Shown here piece by piece: positions 18,387-28,026 of a DNA stretch of 64,000 nucleotides. The stretch is taken from contig JAUVVY010000009.1 in the NCBI GenBank assembly GCA_030604405.1, forward strand, positions 1 through 64,000, written 5' to 3'. The notes beneath the pieces were generated by a model. That model was not told the origin of the DNA. It saw nothing but the letters and a program-made list of their open reading frames with translations, and made no database searches. Numbering within the stretch: position 1 is the first letter of the stretch; every line of letters begins with the position of its first letter. The position numbers and the translations under genes were made by a program. Origin of the DNA: a bacterium (GTDB taxonomy: Bacteria > Armatimonadota > Zipacnadia > Zipacnadales > UBA11051).

Positions 18387-19907
18387 TCAGTTCGCCGTCA
18401 GATCCAGACAGACCATGCTGGTCATGTCGCGGACCAAGAGCCGACCGCCGGCGATCGCCGGCGGTCCCCACGGCTCTGGTCCGTTAAGCACTTTGGCTCT
18501 GCCGAGCTCCTTGTAACCGTCCGGGCTGGCCTCTGCCATCACCAGTTCGCCGGCATCGGTTATCACGTAGATCTTGCCGTCAGCAATCACGTACGGGTTG
18601 ATTCCGAAGCGGCTGGTGCCGCTTGTCCAGACCGTCTTGCCGTTCAGGTCTATGCAGGCGAGTTCTTTGCTCGGTATAACGCCGTAGATATGATTGTTGT
18701 AAAGGATTGGAGTCTGCTGGTGCGAGCCGAAGATCTGGGGCTTGAGGCGGTACTGTATCGAGGGCGTGATCTTGCCGCTGGCGCTCTTGAGACGCAGCAT
18801 CATAGCGCCCGCACCGTAGCCGCCGCACAAAAAGATCCGTCCGTCGCCGATGGGAACCACGCTAGGCACGTTAGCGGTTTTGACCTGCCATTCGGGCGTC
18901 TCCCACAGTATCGAACCGTCCTTGGCCGACACCCCTACCACCCCGCCACTTGCCGGATAGACATACATCTTCTTGCCGGCGAAAGTCGTCGGCATAATTG
19001 ACGAATGAGTCATCTGCCAGCCATGCGGATTGGGCGTTCTCCAGATTTCCTCGCCGGTGGCAAGACCAACCGCAATCATTAGCGCGTTGCCGCCGGGGGC
19101 CAGGATGACGCTACTGCCGTCAATCAGCGGGCATTGACCGGCGTACCATGGTGGCACCTTGGTTCCGTACTGGCCGACGAGGTCAATTTTCCATCGGACG
19201 CTCCCTGTGGCCGCGTCGCAGCACATCACATGACACTTCGGCCCCAGGCTAACCACGTACTTGTCCGTCACGGCCGGCACCGTGCGAGACATCCCATGGT
19301 TGCGCTTTACCTCAACCGGGTACGATTGCGACCAGATTTCGCTGCCATCGGCCAGAGCGAGGCACAGTAACTTATCGGCCCTGTTTGCCTGGTCATAGTC
19401 GAGCAGATAGACCCGGCTATTGAGCACCGCGGCCGCTGCATAACCCTCGCCGAGCTTGATCGACCATAGCTTTCTGGGCCCACCGGCGCCCCAACTGTTG
19501 GCTAACGAGACGCGCTCGGTGCTTATGGCGTCGAGGTTGGCGCCACGGAAGCGCGGCCAGGCACCCGGTAGAGTCGGAACCGCTGCGCCAACGGACGCGG
19601 CAGTACCCGGGTTGGTCGTCGGAGTTCTGCCGGCTCGGTTTGTGTCCGTAGTGCGCGCTGCAGGAGCCGGTTGCGCCGGCGTCTCGGGCACAGCGGGCGC
19701 ACGTACGCTCTCGGGCAGACGCGGCTCGATATCGCTCACCTGCGGTTCGGCCCGCAGCCATAGTACCACAGCCGCGGTGCCAATTGCTGCGACCAGCACC
19801 GGTATCCCTATCACCATCAGCAAACGCGTAGCGTTCCTGCGGTTGCTCCTACCGGGGCCTACGGAGACGGGCGTACGACGATTTGACGACTCTGAAGGGT
19901 TCTCCAT
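18387..19907 (-). CDS. Membrane-anchored PQQ-like beta-propeller protein
   Basis: N-terminal TM LLMVIGIPVLVAAIGTAAVVLWL; AWPRFRGANLDA; CCDAATGSVRWK; start MENPSESS at 19907 preceded by gcgagg. Confidence 0.87.
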   Translation of the reverse strand: MENPSESSNRRTPVSVGPGRSNRRNATRLLMVIGIPVLVAAIGTAAVVLWLRAEPQVSDIEPRLPESVRAPAVPETPAQPAPAARTTDTNRAGRTPTTNPGTAASVGAAVPTLPGAWPRFRGANLDAISTERVSLANSWGAGGPRKLWSIKLGEGYAAAAVLNSRVYLLDYDQANRADKLLCLALADGSEIWSQSYPVEVKRNHGMSRTVPAVTDKYVVSLGPKCHVMCCDAATGSVRWKIDLVGQYGTKVPPWYAGQCPLIDGSSVILAPGGNALMIAVGLATGEEIWRTPNPHGWQMTHSSIMPTTFAGKKMYVYPASGGVVGVSAKDGSILWETPEWQVKTANVPSVVPIGDGRIFLCGGYGAGAMMLRLKSASGKITPSIQYRLKPQIFGSHQQTPILYNNHIYGVIPSKELACIDLNGKTVWTSGTSRFGINPYVIADGKIYVITDAGELVMAEASPDGYKELGRAKVLNGPEPWGPPAIAGGRLLVRDMTSMVCLDLTAN

Positions 19908-20561
19908 ATATATACCTCGCAATGCCGGGCAGCTTGTTGGAGACCGACTAATATGATAGCTGCGCCTGAATTCGAACGAACGTAGCTCGCACTATGCTAT
20001 GAAATGTATGCGACACTGTCAAGCCCCTGGCGCCCTGGGCGCCTCATCTTGCATGGTCTTGGCGTCCGTGCCGGAAGAAATTCCGCGAGAGAGCGGCGGG
20101 CCCTCTGCCGCTTGTCCAGACCATGGCGTTTCTGATGGTAATGACGCTTCGTTTACTCACTCGGTTCAGACCTCCCCCCGGCGTTTCAGCAGTGCGTATA
20201 GGCCTGTACGCTAACTCACTGTCCAGTACGGGTAAGTGTACGGGCCTGGCCGCCTGTGAACTTTGCCGGGTAGGGCTGCGTCGAAAAGTCGAAAGAGCCT
20301 CCAGATCGGGGTGTGATGTGACAGGCGAGACGCCGGACCCACTCCTTCGGATTGGGTACCCCACCGACAATTCGTCACCAAGAAAGCCTCCTTTGACCGG
20401 TCGTACTCACATATATTAGAATTAGGCTCTTTGCCTGACACTGGCTCCGGACGTATCCAGGTCGATAACGAAAACGCATCTACATAGCCTGGATGAGACG
20501 GCCCTGGTGACGGCGGCACCCAGATATAGCGGAGAAAGACCCGGAAACGAGCGCGTCCAGC

Positions 20562-21422
20562 ATGGCTACTACGATTATTATAGCCCGCAGCAGCTCCGAC
20601 AAACCAGAGCGCGCAAGCCTCGAGCAAGAGCTGGCTGAGCTGTGCGTGGCCCGCGGCCTTGACGTGCTGCTCGTGCCTGACCTGTACCACATTGCCGAGA
20701 ACAGTGAAATCTGGGAGGAGTTGGCGCGCCTGCGGGACCGGGCCCTGGTCTTCAGTTGGATGTATCCGCGTCCCGCCGAATGCGTGCTGCGACGTCATAG
20801 AATCGGAGACAATGGCCTCCAGACCTTCGACCTGGCCTCGTACGAGGCCGCTCAGGAAGCCCTGGAGGCTCCACACTTGTCGCTGGCGGCGTCTGACGGG
20901 TCGCAGACGCCAGGCGGTGCCCTCAAGGAATTGCAGGAGCCTATCTCGCCGCGATGGTATCCCGTCGTGGACCGATCTCGCTGCACGGACTGCCAGCACT
21001 GCCTGCAATTCTGCATCTTTGGTGTCTATGAACTCGACGACGCGGGCCGGGTGGTGGCGACGAACCCGGACAACTGCAAGCCCGGCTGCCCTGCGTGCGC
21101 CCGCGTCTGCCCCAACTCGGCGATCATGTTTCCCCTTTTCACAGATGATGACGCGATCTGTGGGGCCCCCGGAAAGCTTGTTACGCTCGATGCCCCGGCC
21201 CGCAGGATGTATTATGTCCGCACCGGGAAGCGCTGCCCGGAGTGCGGCCAGGAGGGGGAGGCGACGCCTGCTGGCAGCCAAGGTGGGAAGGTATGCCCGG
21301 AATGCGGACGGCAGCTTCCCGGCCGTCTGGAAGCACCTGATGAACCCCGCGAATCGAACGCGCTGGACGAGATTGACGCTCTTATTGACGAACTTGACGA
21401 CATAGCCGGCGGGGGTCAGTAG
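20562..21422 (+). CDS. 4Fe-4S dicluster ferredoxin-type protein with C-terminal CPECG zinc-ribbon-like pair
   Basis: CTDCQHCLQFCIFG, CKPGCPACARVCP; CPECG x2. Confidence 0.82.
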   Translation: MATTIIIARSSSDKPERASLEQELAELCVARGLDVLLVPDLYHIAENSEIWEELARLRDRALVFSWMYPRPAECVLRRHRIGDNGLQTFDLASYEAAQEALEAPHLSLAASDGSQTPGGALKELQEPISPRWYPVVDRSRCTDCQHCLQFCIFGVYELDDAGRVVATNPDNCKPGCPACARVCPNSAIMFPLFTDDDAICGAPGKLVTLDAPARRMYYVRTGKRCPECGQEGEATPAGSQGGKVCPECGRQLPGRLEAPDEPRESNALDEIDALIDELDDIAGGGQ

Positions 21423-22937
21423 ATGTCCAAGCTTGACGGTGCGCCGGTTGTGCTCACTGCTGACCGTACCCTCATGGCGGACTACCACGTACTACTCGAT
21501 GGCATGATAGCCTCCAGCCAGACGACCAGCACGCCCTGGCCTGTGATGGACAGACTCCTGCTCCCAAGGGCACCGCACCCGGGGGGACGAGCCACAGTAG
21601 CGCCGCTGGGACTGCGTCGAATCGAGGCCACCCTACTTGCCAATGGCTTTGATCGTGAAGACGTGGTTGTGGCGGATGACGCTCACCTGGACGAGGCCAT
21701 CGGCCCGGCTACCAGGCTGGTGGCGATCAGCTCCGGCGAACCGGCGGGGCTGGGCATGAGCAGTACGACCATGGCCGGGATAGCCGGCGGACAGATTTAC
21801 CCTCAGGTGATGTTTAGCCGCTTGCTTCAGCGAGCGCGAGAACTGATGGCCGCCTGTGCGCCTGAGGCCAGGTTATTGCTCGGCGGGCCTGGTGCCTGGC
21901 AACTGGCGGATGATGCCTCGATGCGCCGCGAACTGGGCATTGACCATGTAGTCGTTGGCTACGCGGAGGGTAACGCAGCGGAAATTTTCGCATCATTGCT
22001 GGATAGGGGAGACTTGCCGGAAGTTATCGAGGGTCGAGGCGTGCCGGCGGCGGCCGTCCCGGCCATGTGTGGGGCCAGCACGATGGGTGTGGTTGAAATC
22101 AGCCGAGGATGTGGGCTCGGCTGTAAATTCTGCACTATCGCCACGACACCGATGGCCGATCTACCGGTCGAGACGATTCTGGCAGATGTAGAAACCAATC
22201 TGGCCGCGGGTATGACAAGCATAGCGGTCCTTAGCGAGGATTTCTTCCGCCATGGTGGACAGGGGGTACGCTGCGACCCGGATGCGGTGCTGGGGCTGCT
22301 GAAGAGGCTCAGGCAGGTGCAAGGGCTTCGTCTGATTCAGATTGATCACGCTAACATCTGTAGTATCGCTCAGTACACCGACGCCGAGCTTGCACTGGTG
22401 CGCAGGCTCCTGGTCGGAGACAAACCTGATAATTGCGCGTGGGTAAACACAGGCGTCGAGACGGCATCCGGAGCGCTTTTGCAGGCCAATGGCGGCGGGC
22501 TCAAGATGGGAGCCGTAGCGCCCGACGAGTGGGGGGATGTGTGCGCGGAACAGCTCCGGAGGCTGTCCAGAGCCGGCTTCATACCGATGGCAAGTCTGGT
22601 GGTAGGCTTGCCCGGTGAGACGGAAGAGGACGTTACGCGCACCCTGGAGTGGGTTCGCTCACTGAGTGGGGAGCGCCTGACTGTGTTTCCTGTGTTCTAT
22701 GCGCCTCTCGACGGAGGCAGCCGGCCGGTCGCAAAGAATCTCAGCCGGCTGCAGTGGCAACTCGTCAGTGAGTGTTACCGGTTCAACTTCAGGTGGGTTC
22801 CCAAGATGTATTGGGGTAGCCAGACCGGCGCGGGCGTGGGGCTGGGCAAGCGCCTGCTATTCCAGGTGCTGAGCAAGGCACAGGCGGCCTCGTGGCGGAT
22901 GCACCTGGCTCGGCACATGCGGAGGGCCGCCGGATGA
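21423..22937 (+). CDS. Radical SAM protein with B12-binding-like N-terminal domain
   Basis: ISRGCGLGCKFC (Cx3Cx2C); N-terminal LTADRTLMADYH...APLGLRRIEATLLANGF typical of B12-domain-type radical SAM proteins; LGGPGAWQ. Confidence 0.87.
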   Translation: MSKLDGAPVVLTADRTLMADYHVLLDGMIASSQTTSTPWPVMDRLLLPRAPHPGGRATVAPLGLRRIEATLLANGFDREDVVVADDAHLDEAIGPATRLVAISSGEPAGLGMSSTTMAGIAGGQIYPQVMFSRLLQRARELMAACAPEARLLLGGPGAWQLADDASMRRELGIDHVVVGYAEGNAAEIFASLLDRGDLPEVIEGRGVPAAAVPAMCGASTMGVVEISRGCGLGCKFCTIATTPMADLPVETILADVETNLAAGMTSIAVLSEDFFRHGGQGVRCDPDAVLGLLKRLRQVQGLRLIQIDHANICSIAQYTDAELALVRRLLVGDKPDNCAWVNTGVETASGALLQANGGGLKMGAVAPDEWGDVCAEQLRRLSRAGFIPMASLVVGLPGETEEDVTRTLEWVRSLSGERLTVFPVFYAPLDGGSRPVAKNLSRLQWQLVSECYRFNFRWVPKMYWGSQTGAGVGLGKRLLFQVLSKAQAASWRMHLARHMRRAAG

Positions 22938-24748
22938 TCCAGCGCGAACGGCTCGAGGCCGCTCTGCAAGCCGCGCGCGCCCGGCTGCTACAGTCACGCC
23001 TGCCGCAGGGATACTGGGAGGGGCGGTTGTCTTCGTCTGCGCTTGCTACTGCGACAGCGGTAAGCGCGCTTGCTTTGGCGGCCCAAAGCCAGGACCAGCC
23101 TCTCGTAACGCGCGGAGTCATGTGGCTGGCAAACACCCGGAACGAAGACGGCGGGTGGGGCGATACCACTGACAGCCCGAGCAATCTGGCTACGTCTCTG
23201 CTGGGATTGTCCGCTCTGATTATTGCCGGAGGTGCAACGCAGCCCACCGGCTCAACGGCGGTTGCGGGCACCCCGGAATTGCAGCAGGCAATCGCACACG
23301 CTGAGAGATATGTCTCGACTGAGGCCGGTGCTGGTCCTCAAGAGCGAGTGGCTGCGATCACGACCGCCTATGGGGATGACCGAACCTTTGCGGTGCCGAT
23401 TCTGGCCAACTGTGCGCTGGCGGGGTTGGCTTCATGGGAGCACATTCCTGGCCTGCCGTTTCATCTGGCCGCGCTGCCGCAGGGAATGTACCGGGCGGTC
23501 GGGCTGCAGGTGGTCAGCTATGCATTGCCGGCCTTGATCGCAGTGGGGCTCCTGCTGGACCATTACAACTCGCCGAGCAGTCTGGTGACACGGCTGGTGA
23601 AGCGGTCTGTGAAGAGTAAAGTGCGGCGAAAGCTCGCCTCTCTGCAACCTCAGCATGGGGGATTCTTGGAAGCAACGCCGCTGACCTCGTTCGTGGCGAT
23701 GAGCCTGATTCCGCTGTACGGGGCAGACGAGCCAGTGGCCCGAAAGTGCCTCGATTTTCTTCGCACTTCGGTCCGCGCTGACGGCAGTTGGCCTATTGAC
23801 ACCAACTTATCCGTATGGGTCACAACGAGTGCGCTGAGTGCCCTGGACGCTTGCGGCGGTTCTGACCTAAACGACGAGCAACGGACGCTCAAATGGATTC
23901 AAGCGCAGCAACACCAGCAAGTGCATCCATTCACCGGCGCTCGGCCCGGAGGATGGAGCTGGACCCACCTTCCCGGTGGCGTCCCGGACGCCGATGATAC
24001 CTCAGGGGCGATACTGGCACTGGCCGGACGAGTGGAGGACGATACGATCACCGCTGGCGTCCGCTGGCTGCTCAGATTGCAGAACTCGGATGGCGGCTGG
24101 CCTCCGTTCTGTCGGGGTTGGGGGCGGCTCCCGTTTGACCGGAGTTGTCCCGACATCACAGCCCACGCGCTACGGGCGCTGCATGCTGGTGACCGTGACG
24201 GGCCGCAGGTGCAAGGTGCCGTGGCACGGGGGCTGCGATACCTGGCGCGACAGCAACGGTCCGACGGCTCGTGGCTGCCGCTGTGGTTCGGGAGTCAAGC
24301 CACCGGAGACCGTACCAATCCGGTGTTGGGCACCGCTCGGGTGCTCGTGGCGCTTGCCGTGCTTGACCCGGCAGGCACGGCTGCCCGGCAGGGCCTTGAG
24401 TACCTGGCGCGGGTGGAGAACGCTGACGGTGGCTGGGGCGGGGCAAAGGGCGTTTCGTCCTCGGTGGAGGAAACGGCACTTGTCGTGTCAGCCCTATCAA
24501 ACTGGCCGCAGGAGATGCAGGGGTCGCTGACGAAAGGTATTTCTTACCTGGTAGGTCGCGTCGAGGACGGTACGTGGACCGAAGCCGCCCCGATCGGGCT
24601 GTATTTTGCCAGGCTTTGGTATTCCGAAGAGCTGTACCCCGTGATCTGGACCGTGGAGGCACTTGGCCGCGCCGTACGAGCGTTATATAATTGCGAGCAA
24701 GAAGGGCGTCGCGTACGCCCCGCCGCAAGAACGATGGAGGAAATATGA
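22934..24748 (+). CDS. Squalene-hopene-cyclase-like class II terpene cyclase
   Basis: DxDD motif PDADDTSGA; multiple QW-like repeats (DGGWGDTTD, DGSWPIDTN, DGGWPPFCRGWG, DGSWLPLWFG, DGGWGGAKG); ATGA overlap with the preceding gene. Confidence 0.88.
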   Translation: MIQRERLEAALQAARARLLQSRLPQGYWEGRLSSSALATATAVSALALAAQSQDQPLVTRGVMWLANTRNEDGGWGDTTDSPSNLATSLLGLSALIIAGGATQPTGSTAVAGTPELQQAIAHAERYVSTEAGAGPQERVAAITTAYGDDRTFAVPILANCALAGLASWEHIPGLPFHLAALPQGMYRAVGLQVVSYALPALIAVGLLLDHYNSPSSLVTRLVKRSVKSKVRRKLASLQPQHGGFLEATPLTSFVAMSLIPLYGADEPVARKCLDFLRTSVRADGSWPIDTNLSVWVTTSALSALDACGGSDLNDEQRTLKWIQAQQHQQVHPFTGARPGGWSWTHLPGGVPDADDTSGAILALAGRVEDDTITAGVRWLLRLQNSDGGWPPFCRGWGRLPFDRSCPDITAHALRALHAGDRDGPQVQGAVARGLRYLARQQRSDGSWLPLWFGSQATGDRTNPVLGTARVLVALAVLDPAGTAARQGLEYLARVENADGGWGGAKGVSSSVEETALVVSALSNWPQEMQGSLTKGISYLVGRVEDGTWTEAAPIGLYFARLWYSEELYPVIWTVEALGRAVRALYNCEQEGRRVRPAARTMEEI

Positions 24749-26175
24749 ATGCTACCCGTGTGACTAAGCATACGCAGCAACTGTTGGTGATTTTCGCATC
24801 ACTGGGCCTCGTAGTGGCCTGCTTGCTGACAGCATCGGCGCAGAGTGAGAACGCTGTCGGCTGGCGAACCGACGGCACGGGCGAATACCCCGATGCCACT
24901 CCTGTTGTCGAATGGTCGCCTGAGAAGAACGTGCTGTGGACGACGCCCATGCCAAGCTTCAGCAACAGCACCCCTGTCATCGTAGGCGATCGGCTGTTTG
25001 TGTGCGCCGAGTCCTCTACCCTTGTCTGTGTAAATTTGGCTGACGGCGAAATCCTGTGGCAGCAAACCAACAACATGGAGGACCTGCCGGAGGCGGCTGA
25101 AGTGCCTGACATGCAGCAGCAGCACCAGCGGGCCGCCGAACTTCGCAAGGAAATCGGCAAAGCCGGCGGGACACTGAGACGGGCCAAAAAAGATTTGCAG
25201 GATAACCCGGATGACGCTGGGCTGAAGACCGCGGTCAGCGAAGCCCAGAAGAACCTGGTCGCCCTGGTCAAAGAGTTGCAGCCTTACAATAAGGCCTGGT
25301 ACAGCCTGCCGGCCACGGACGCGGTCAACGGCTTCTCGTCTGCCACTCCGGTCAGCGATGGCGAGAGCGTCTATGTTGTGTTCGGAACCGGCATGGTGGC
25401 CGGCTATGACCTGGAGGGGAATAGGCTGTGGGGCAGAGTTGTGGAGAAGCCGACCATCGGCTTTGGTCACTCCGCATCGCCGCTCATCGCAGGGGACAAG
25501 TTGCTGGTTCACCTGGTTAACCTCACAGCCATTGACAAGGCAACCGGTGAAACGCTTTGGCGGACTGAGTCCAAGGCAGGTTTCGGCACACCGGCGGTGA
25601 CACGTATCGGCGACACAGAGGTGGTGATAACAACCCAGGGCGACATCGTCGCGGTCGAGGACGGAACCGTGTTGGCTAAGTCGGTGTCCAGCCTGACGTA
25701 TTGTGGCCCCGTGGTCGAGGACGATGTGATATACTTTATCCAGCACGGCGGCAAGGCGATCCAGCTACCCGAGACGGTGGACGAAGGCGGGCTGGCTGTG
25801 GAGACGCTTTGGACGACCCAACCCCGCAAGGACCGCTACTATGCTTCCCCGGTAGTCCACGAGGGACTGATCTACGCCTGCACCCAGGCCGGGTGCTTCA
25901 GCGTCATTGATGCTGCAACCGGAGAAGTGATTTACGAGCAGATGCTGAAGCTGGGTAAGGGCACCTGCTATGCGAGCGTCACCCTGGCGGGCGGCCTGCT
26001 GTTCGTCAGCAGCGACAATGACACCACCGTGGTCGTCAAGCCGGGCAGAACGTACCAGGAAGTGGCTCGCAATAAGTTGGAGCAATTCCGCGCCAGTCCG
26101 GTTTTCATCGGCGACCGGCTCTACATTCGCGGCCTCAAGAACCTGCTGTGTTTAGGAGAGAGCGACGTTGAGTAG
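24745..26175 (+). CDS. Secreted PQQ-like beta-propeller protein with coiled-coil-like insertion
   Basis: MNATRVTK start after ATGGAGGAAAT; repeats IDKATGETLWR, IDAATGEVIYE; internal charged stretch QQQHQRAAELRKEIGKAGGTLRRAKKDLQ. Confidence 0.86.
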   Translation: MNATRVTKHTQQLLVIFASLGLVVACLLTASAQSENAVGWRTDGTGEYPDATPVVEWSPEKNVLWTTPMPSFSNSTPVIVGDRLFVCAESSTLVCVNLADGEILWQQTNNMEDLPEAAEVPDMQQQHQRAAELRKEIGKAGGTLRRAKKDLQDNPDDAGLKTAVSEAQKNLVALVKELQPYNKAWYSLPATDAVNGFSSATPVSDGESVYVVFGTGMVAGYDLEGNRLWGRVVEKPTIGFGHSASPLIAGDKLLVHLVNLTAIDKATGETLWRTESKAGFGTPAVTRIGDTEVVITTQGDIVAVEDGTVLAKSVSSLTYCGPVVEDDVIYFIQHGGKAIQLPETVDEGGLAVETLWTTQPRKDRYYASPVVHEGLIYACTQAGCFSVIDAATGEVIYEQMLKLGKGTCYASVTLAGGLLFVSSDNDTTVVVKPGRTYQEVARNKLEQFRASPVFIGDRLYIRGLKNLLCLGESDVE

Positions 26176-28024
26176 CCGAGACCAAACCGGAGACGGGCCA
26201 GCAGCCGACACCACCAGCACATTGGCCGGCCACCAACCGGCCGGTGTTCCCAGTGAGGCCGATAAGATCAAGCTCGTGCCCCAGGACAGTGACACCCGCA
26301 CGAGCATCCGTGAGCTGGCCGTCGAGCTTGCTGCAGACCTCGACCGGAGCGTACCGCCGGCCTTTGATGATCTGCTGTCAGCGGGCGAAGAGGTCCTGCA
26401 GCGGCTCTCGCTGCCAGAGAAGTTCCTCGGCTTTGCGATGGTCGCTGTGGACAATGCCTTCTGGGCCGCGGATTTTGAGGCGGTGGCCTTCGACCGGCGG
26501 CTGTTGCTGCTGCCAAAGTGTCTCAGCGATAAGGCTGCCTGCCAGGGATATTATGACTCGGTCGGGCTGCACTGCGCCGGCTGCGGCGCGTGCGTTATCT
26601 GCGATCTCAAGAAGCAGGCCGAGGACTTGGGTTACGAAGTCATAATCGCTGAGGGAACGGCGTCGGTGGTTATGAAGGTTCTGGAAGGCAGTGCGGATGC
26701 TATCCTGGGAGTGGCATGCCTCGACTCGCTGGATGAGTCATTCGAGCAGATCTCGGCACTGGGGGTTCCACACCACGCCATCCCGCTGCTGAGCGACGGC
26801 TGCGAAGACACCAGCGCCGAAGTGGACCTGATCAGAGAGATGATCGCCACGCGCCGCGCTCAGGGGTCGGGCACCCACTCTACAGTAGGGGGTGTGCGAA
26901 GCTACCTACCGCTGCTGCGGGCGACTCGCGATATATTTGAGCCTGATATGTTGGCGGAGATACTGGACCCCTGCGCCTGTCCGTCCGTGGCCCACGCCCA
27001 GGCCCACAGCGCACTGGCCGGCACCGACGAAATAGCGCGAGACTGGCTGCAGCGCGGAGGCAAGCGTCTGCGCCCGTTCATCACGCTATCAGCCTACGCG
27101 GTCGGGCGGCACGGTTTGGCTGCACTGGCGCCCGATGCCGAGTTGGCGACTTTCATTCCCCCGGCGATCAGGCAGATCGCAGTGGCCATCGAGACGCTGC
27201 ACAAGGCATCCCTGGTGCACGATGACATCGAAGACAAAGACCCGTTCCGCTACGGGCAACCGACTCTACACCGCACCTACGGCATCGCAGCGGCGATAAA
27301 CGTAGGCGACTACCTGGTCGGCCTGGGCTACCGTCTGATCGCCGCGCAGGCCGCTGAGTTGGGCGCTGAGTGCATAGCCGATATTCTCGGACGCCTTTCG
27401 GCCGCGCATTTGCAGTTGTGCTGCGGCCAGGGGATGGAGTTGCTGTGGAACCGGCAGCGGGCCGATGGTCTGCGGCCGATTGACGCCCTGCAGATCGGCG
27501 CACTGAAGACGGCCCCGGCGTTTGAAGTGGCCTTGTATGCCGGGCTGCGCGCGGCGGAAACGACGATTGATGATGCCGTTCTCAACAGGCTTGCCACCTA
27601 CGTTGGCGAGGGCTACCAGGTGCTCGATGACCTGACCGACTGGGAGGAAGATGCAGACGAGAAGGTGGCACTGGGCCAGGATCTACTCGCCGGGCGGCCG
27701 ACAATTCTCCGCGCCTTCGCCCTGGAGGCCGGAGGCGGTGAAGAGCTGGCGGTGCTGCTCGAAGACAAGCGCATGCAGGACGAGCCCGGGCCACTCGTTG
27801 ACCGGGCAAGACACCTATATGCCGACCTCGGCGCCTTCGACAAGGCTGAGAAGTTGTACTCCCGGCTCCGCGAACGGTCCCTCGGGCTGGCGGAAAACAT
27901 GCCCGGCCCCGCCCTGCAGGAACTGACGCGGTTCCTTGTTCGCAATATTCTTCCGGAGCGAAAGCATGCGCTCAGGGCTGACAGGGACGGACCCGGCCGC
28001 CAAAGCTTCAGCGAAGGCGGCTGA
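26168..28024 (+). CDS. Fusion: N-terminal DUF116-like cysteine-rich domain plus C-terminal polyprenyl (trans-isoprenyl diphosphate) synthetase
   Basis: HCAGCGACVICDLKKQAEDLGYEVIIAEGTASVVMKVLEGSADAILGVACLDSL...DGCEDT (DUF116-like); SLVHDDIEDKDPFRYGQPTLHRTYG (FARM) and VLDDLTDWEED (SARM). Confidence 0.86.
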   Translation: MSSRDQTGDGPAADTTSTLAGHQPAGVPSEADKIKLVPQDSDTRTSIRELAVELAADLDRSVPPAFDDLLSAGEEVLQRLSLPEKFLGFAMVAVDNAFWAADFEAVAFDRRLLLLPKCLSDKAACQGYYDSVGLHCAGCGACVICDLKKQAEDLGYEVIIAEGTASVVMKVLEGSADAILGVACLDSLDESFEQISALGVPHHAIPLLSDGCEDTSAEVDLIREMIATRRAQGSGTHSTVGGVRSYLPLLRATRDIFEPDMLAEILDPCACPSVAHAQAHSALAGTDEIARDWLQRGGKRLRPFITLSAYAVGRHGLAALAPDAELATFIPPAIRQIAVAIETLHKASLVHDDIEDKDPFRYGQPTLHRTYGIAAAINVGDYLVGLGYRLIAAQAAELGAECIADILGRLSAAHLQLCCGQGMELLWNRQRADGLRPIDALQIGALKTAPAFEVALYAGLRAAETTIDDAVLNRLATYVGEGYQVLDDLTDWEEDADEKVALGQDLLAGRPTILRAFALEAGGGEELAVLLEDKRMQDEPGPLVDRARHLYADLGAFDKAEKLYSRLRERSLGLAENMPGPALQELTRFLVRNILPERKHALRADRDGPGRQSFSEGG

Positions 28025-28026
28025 CC

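Noticed and set aside
20211-21488. 425-aa minus-strand ORF
   Set aside because: Mostly antisense to the well-supported ferredoxin gene 20562-21422; no family features.
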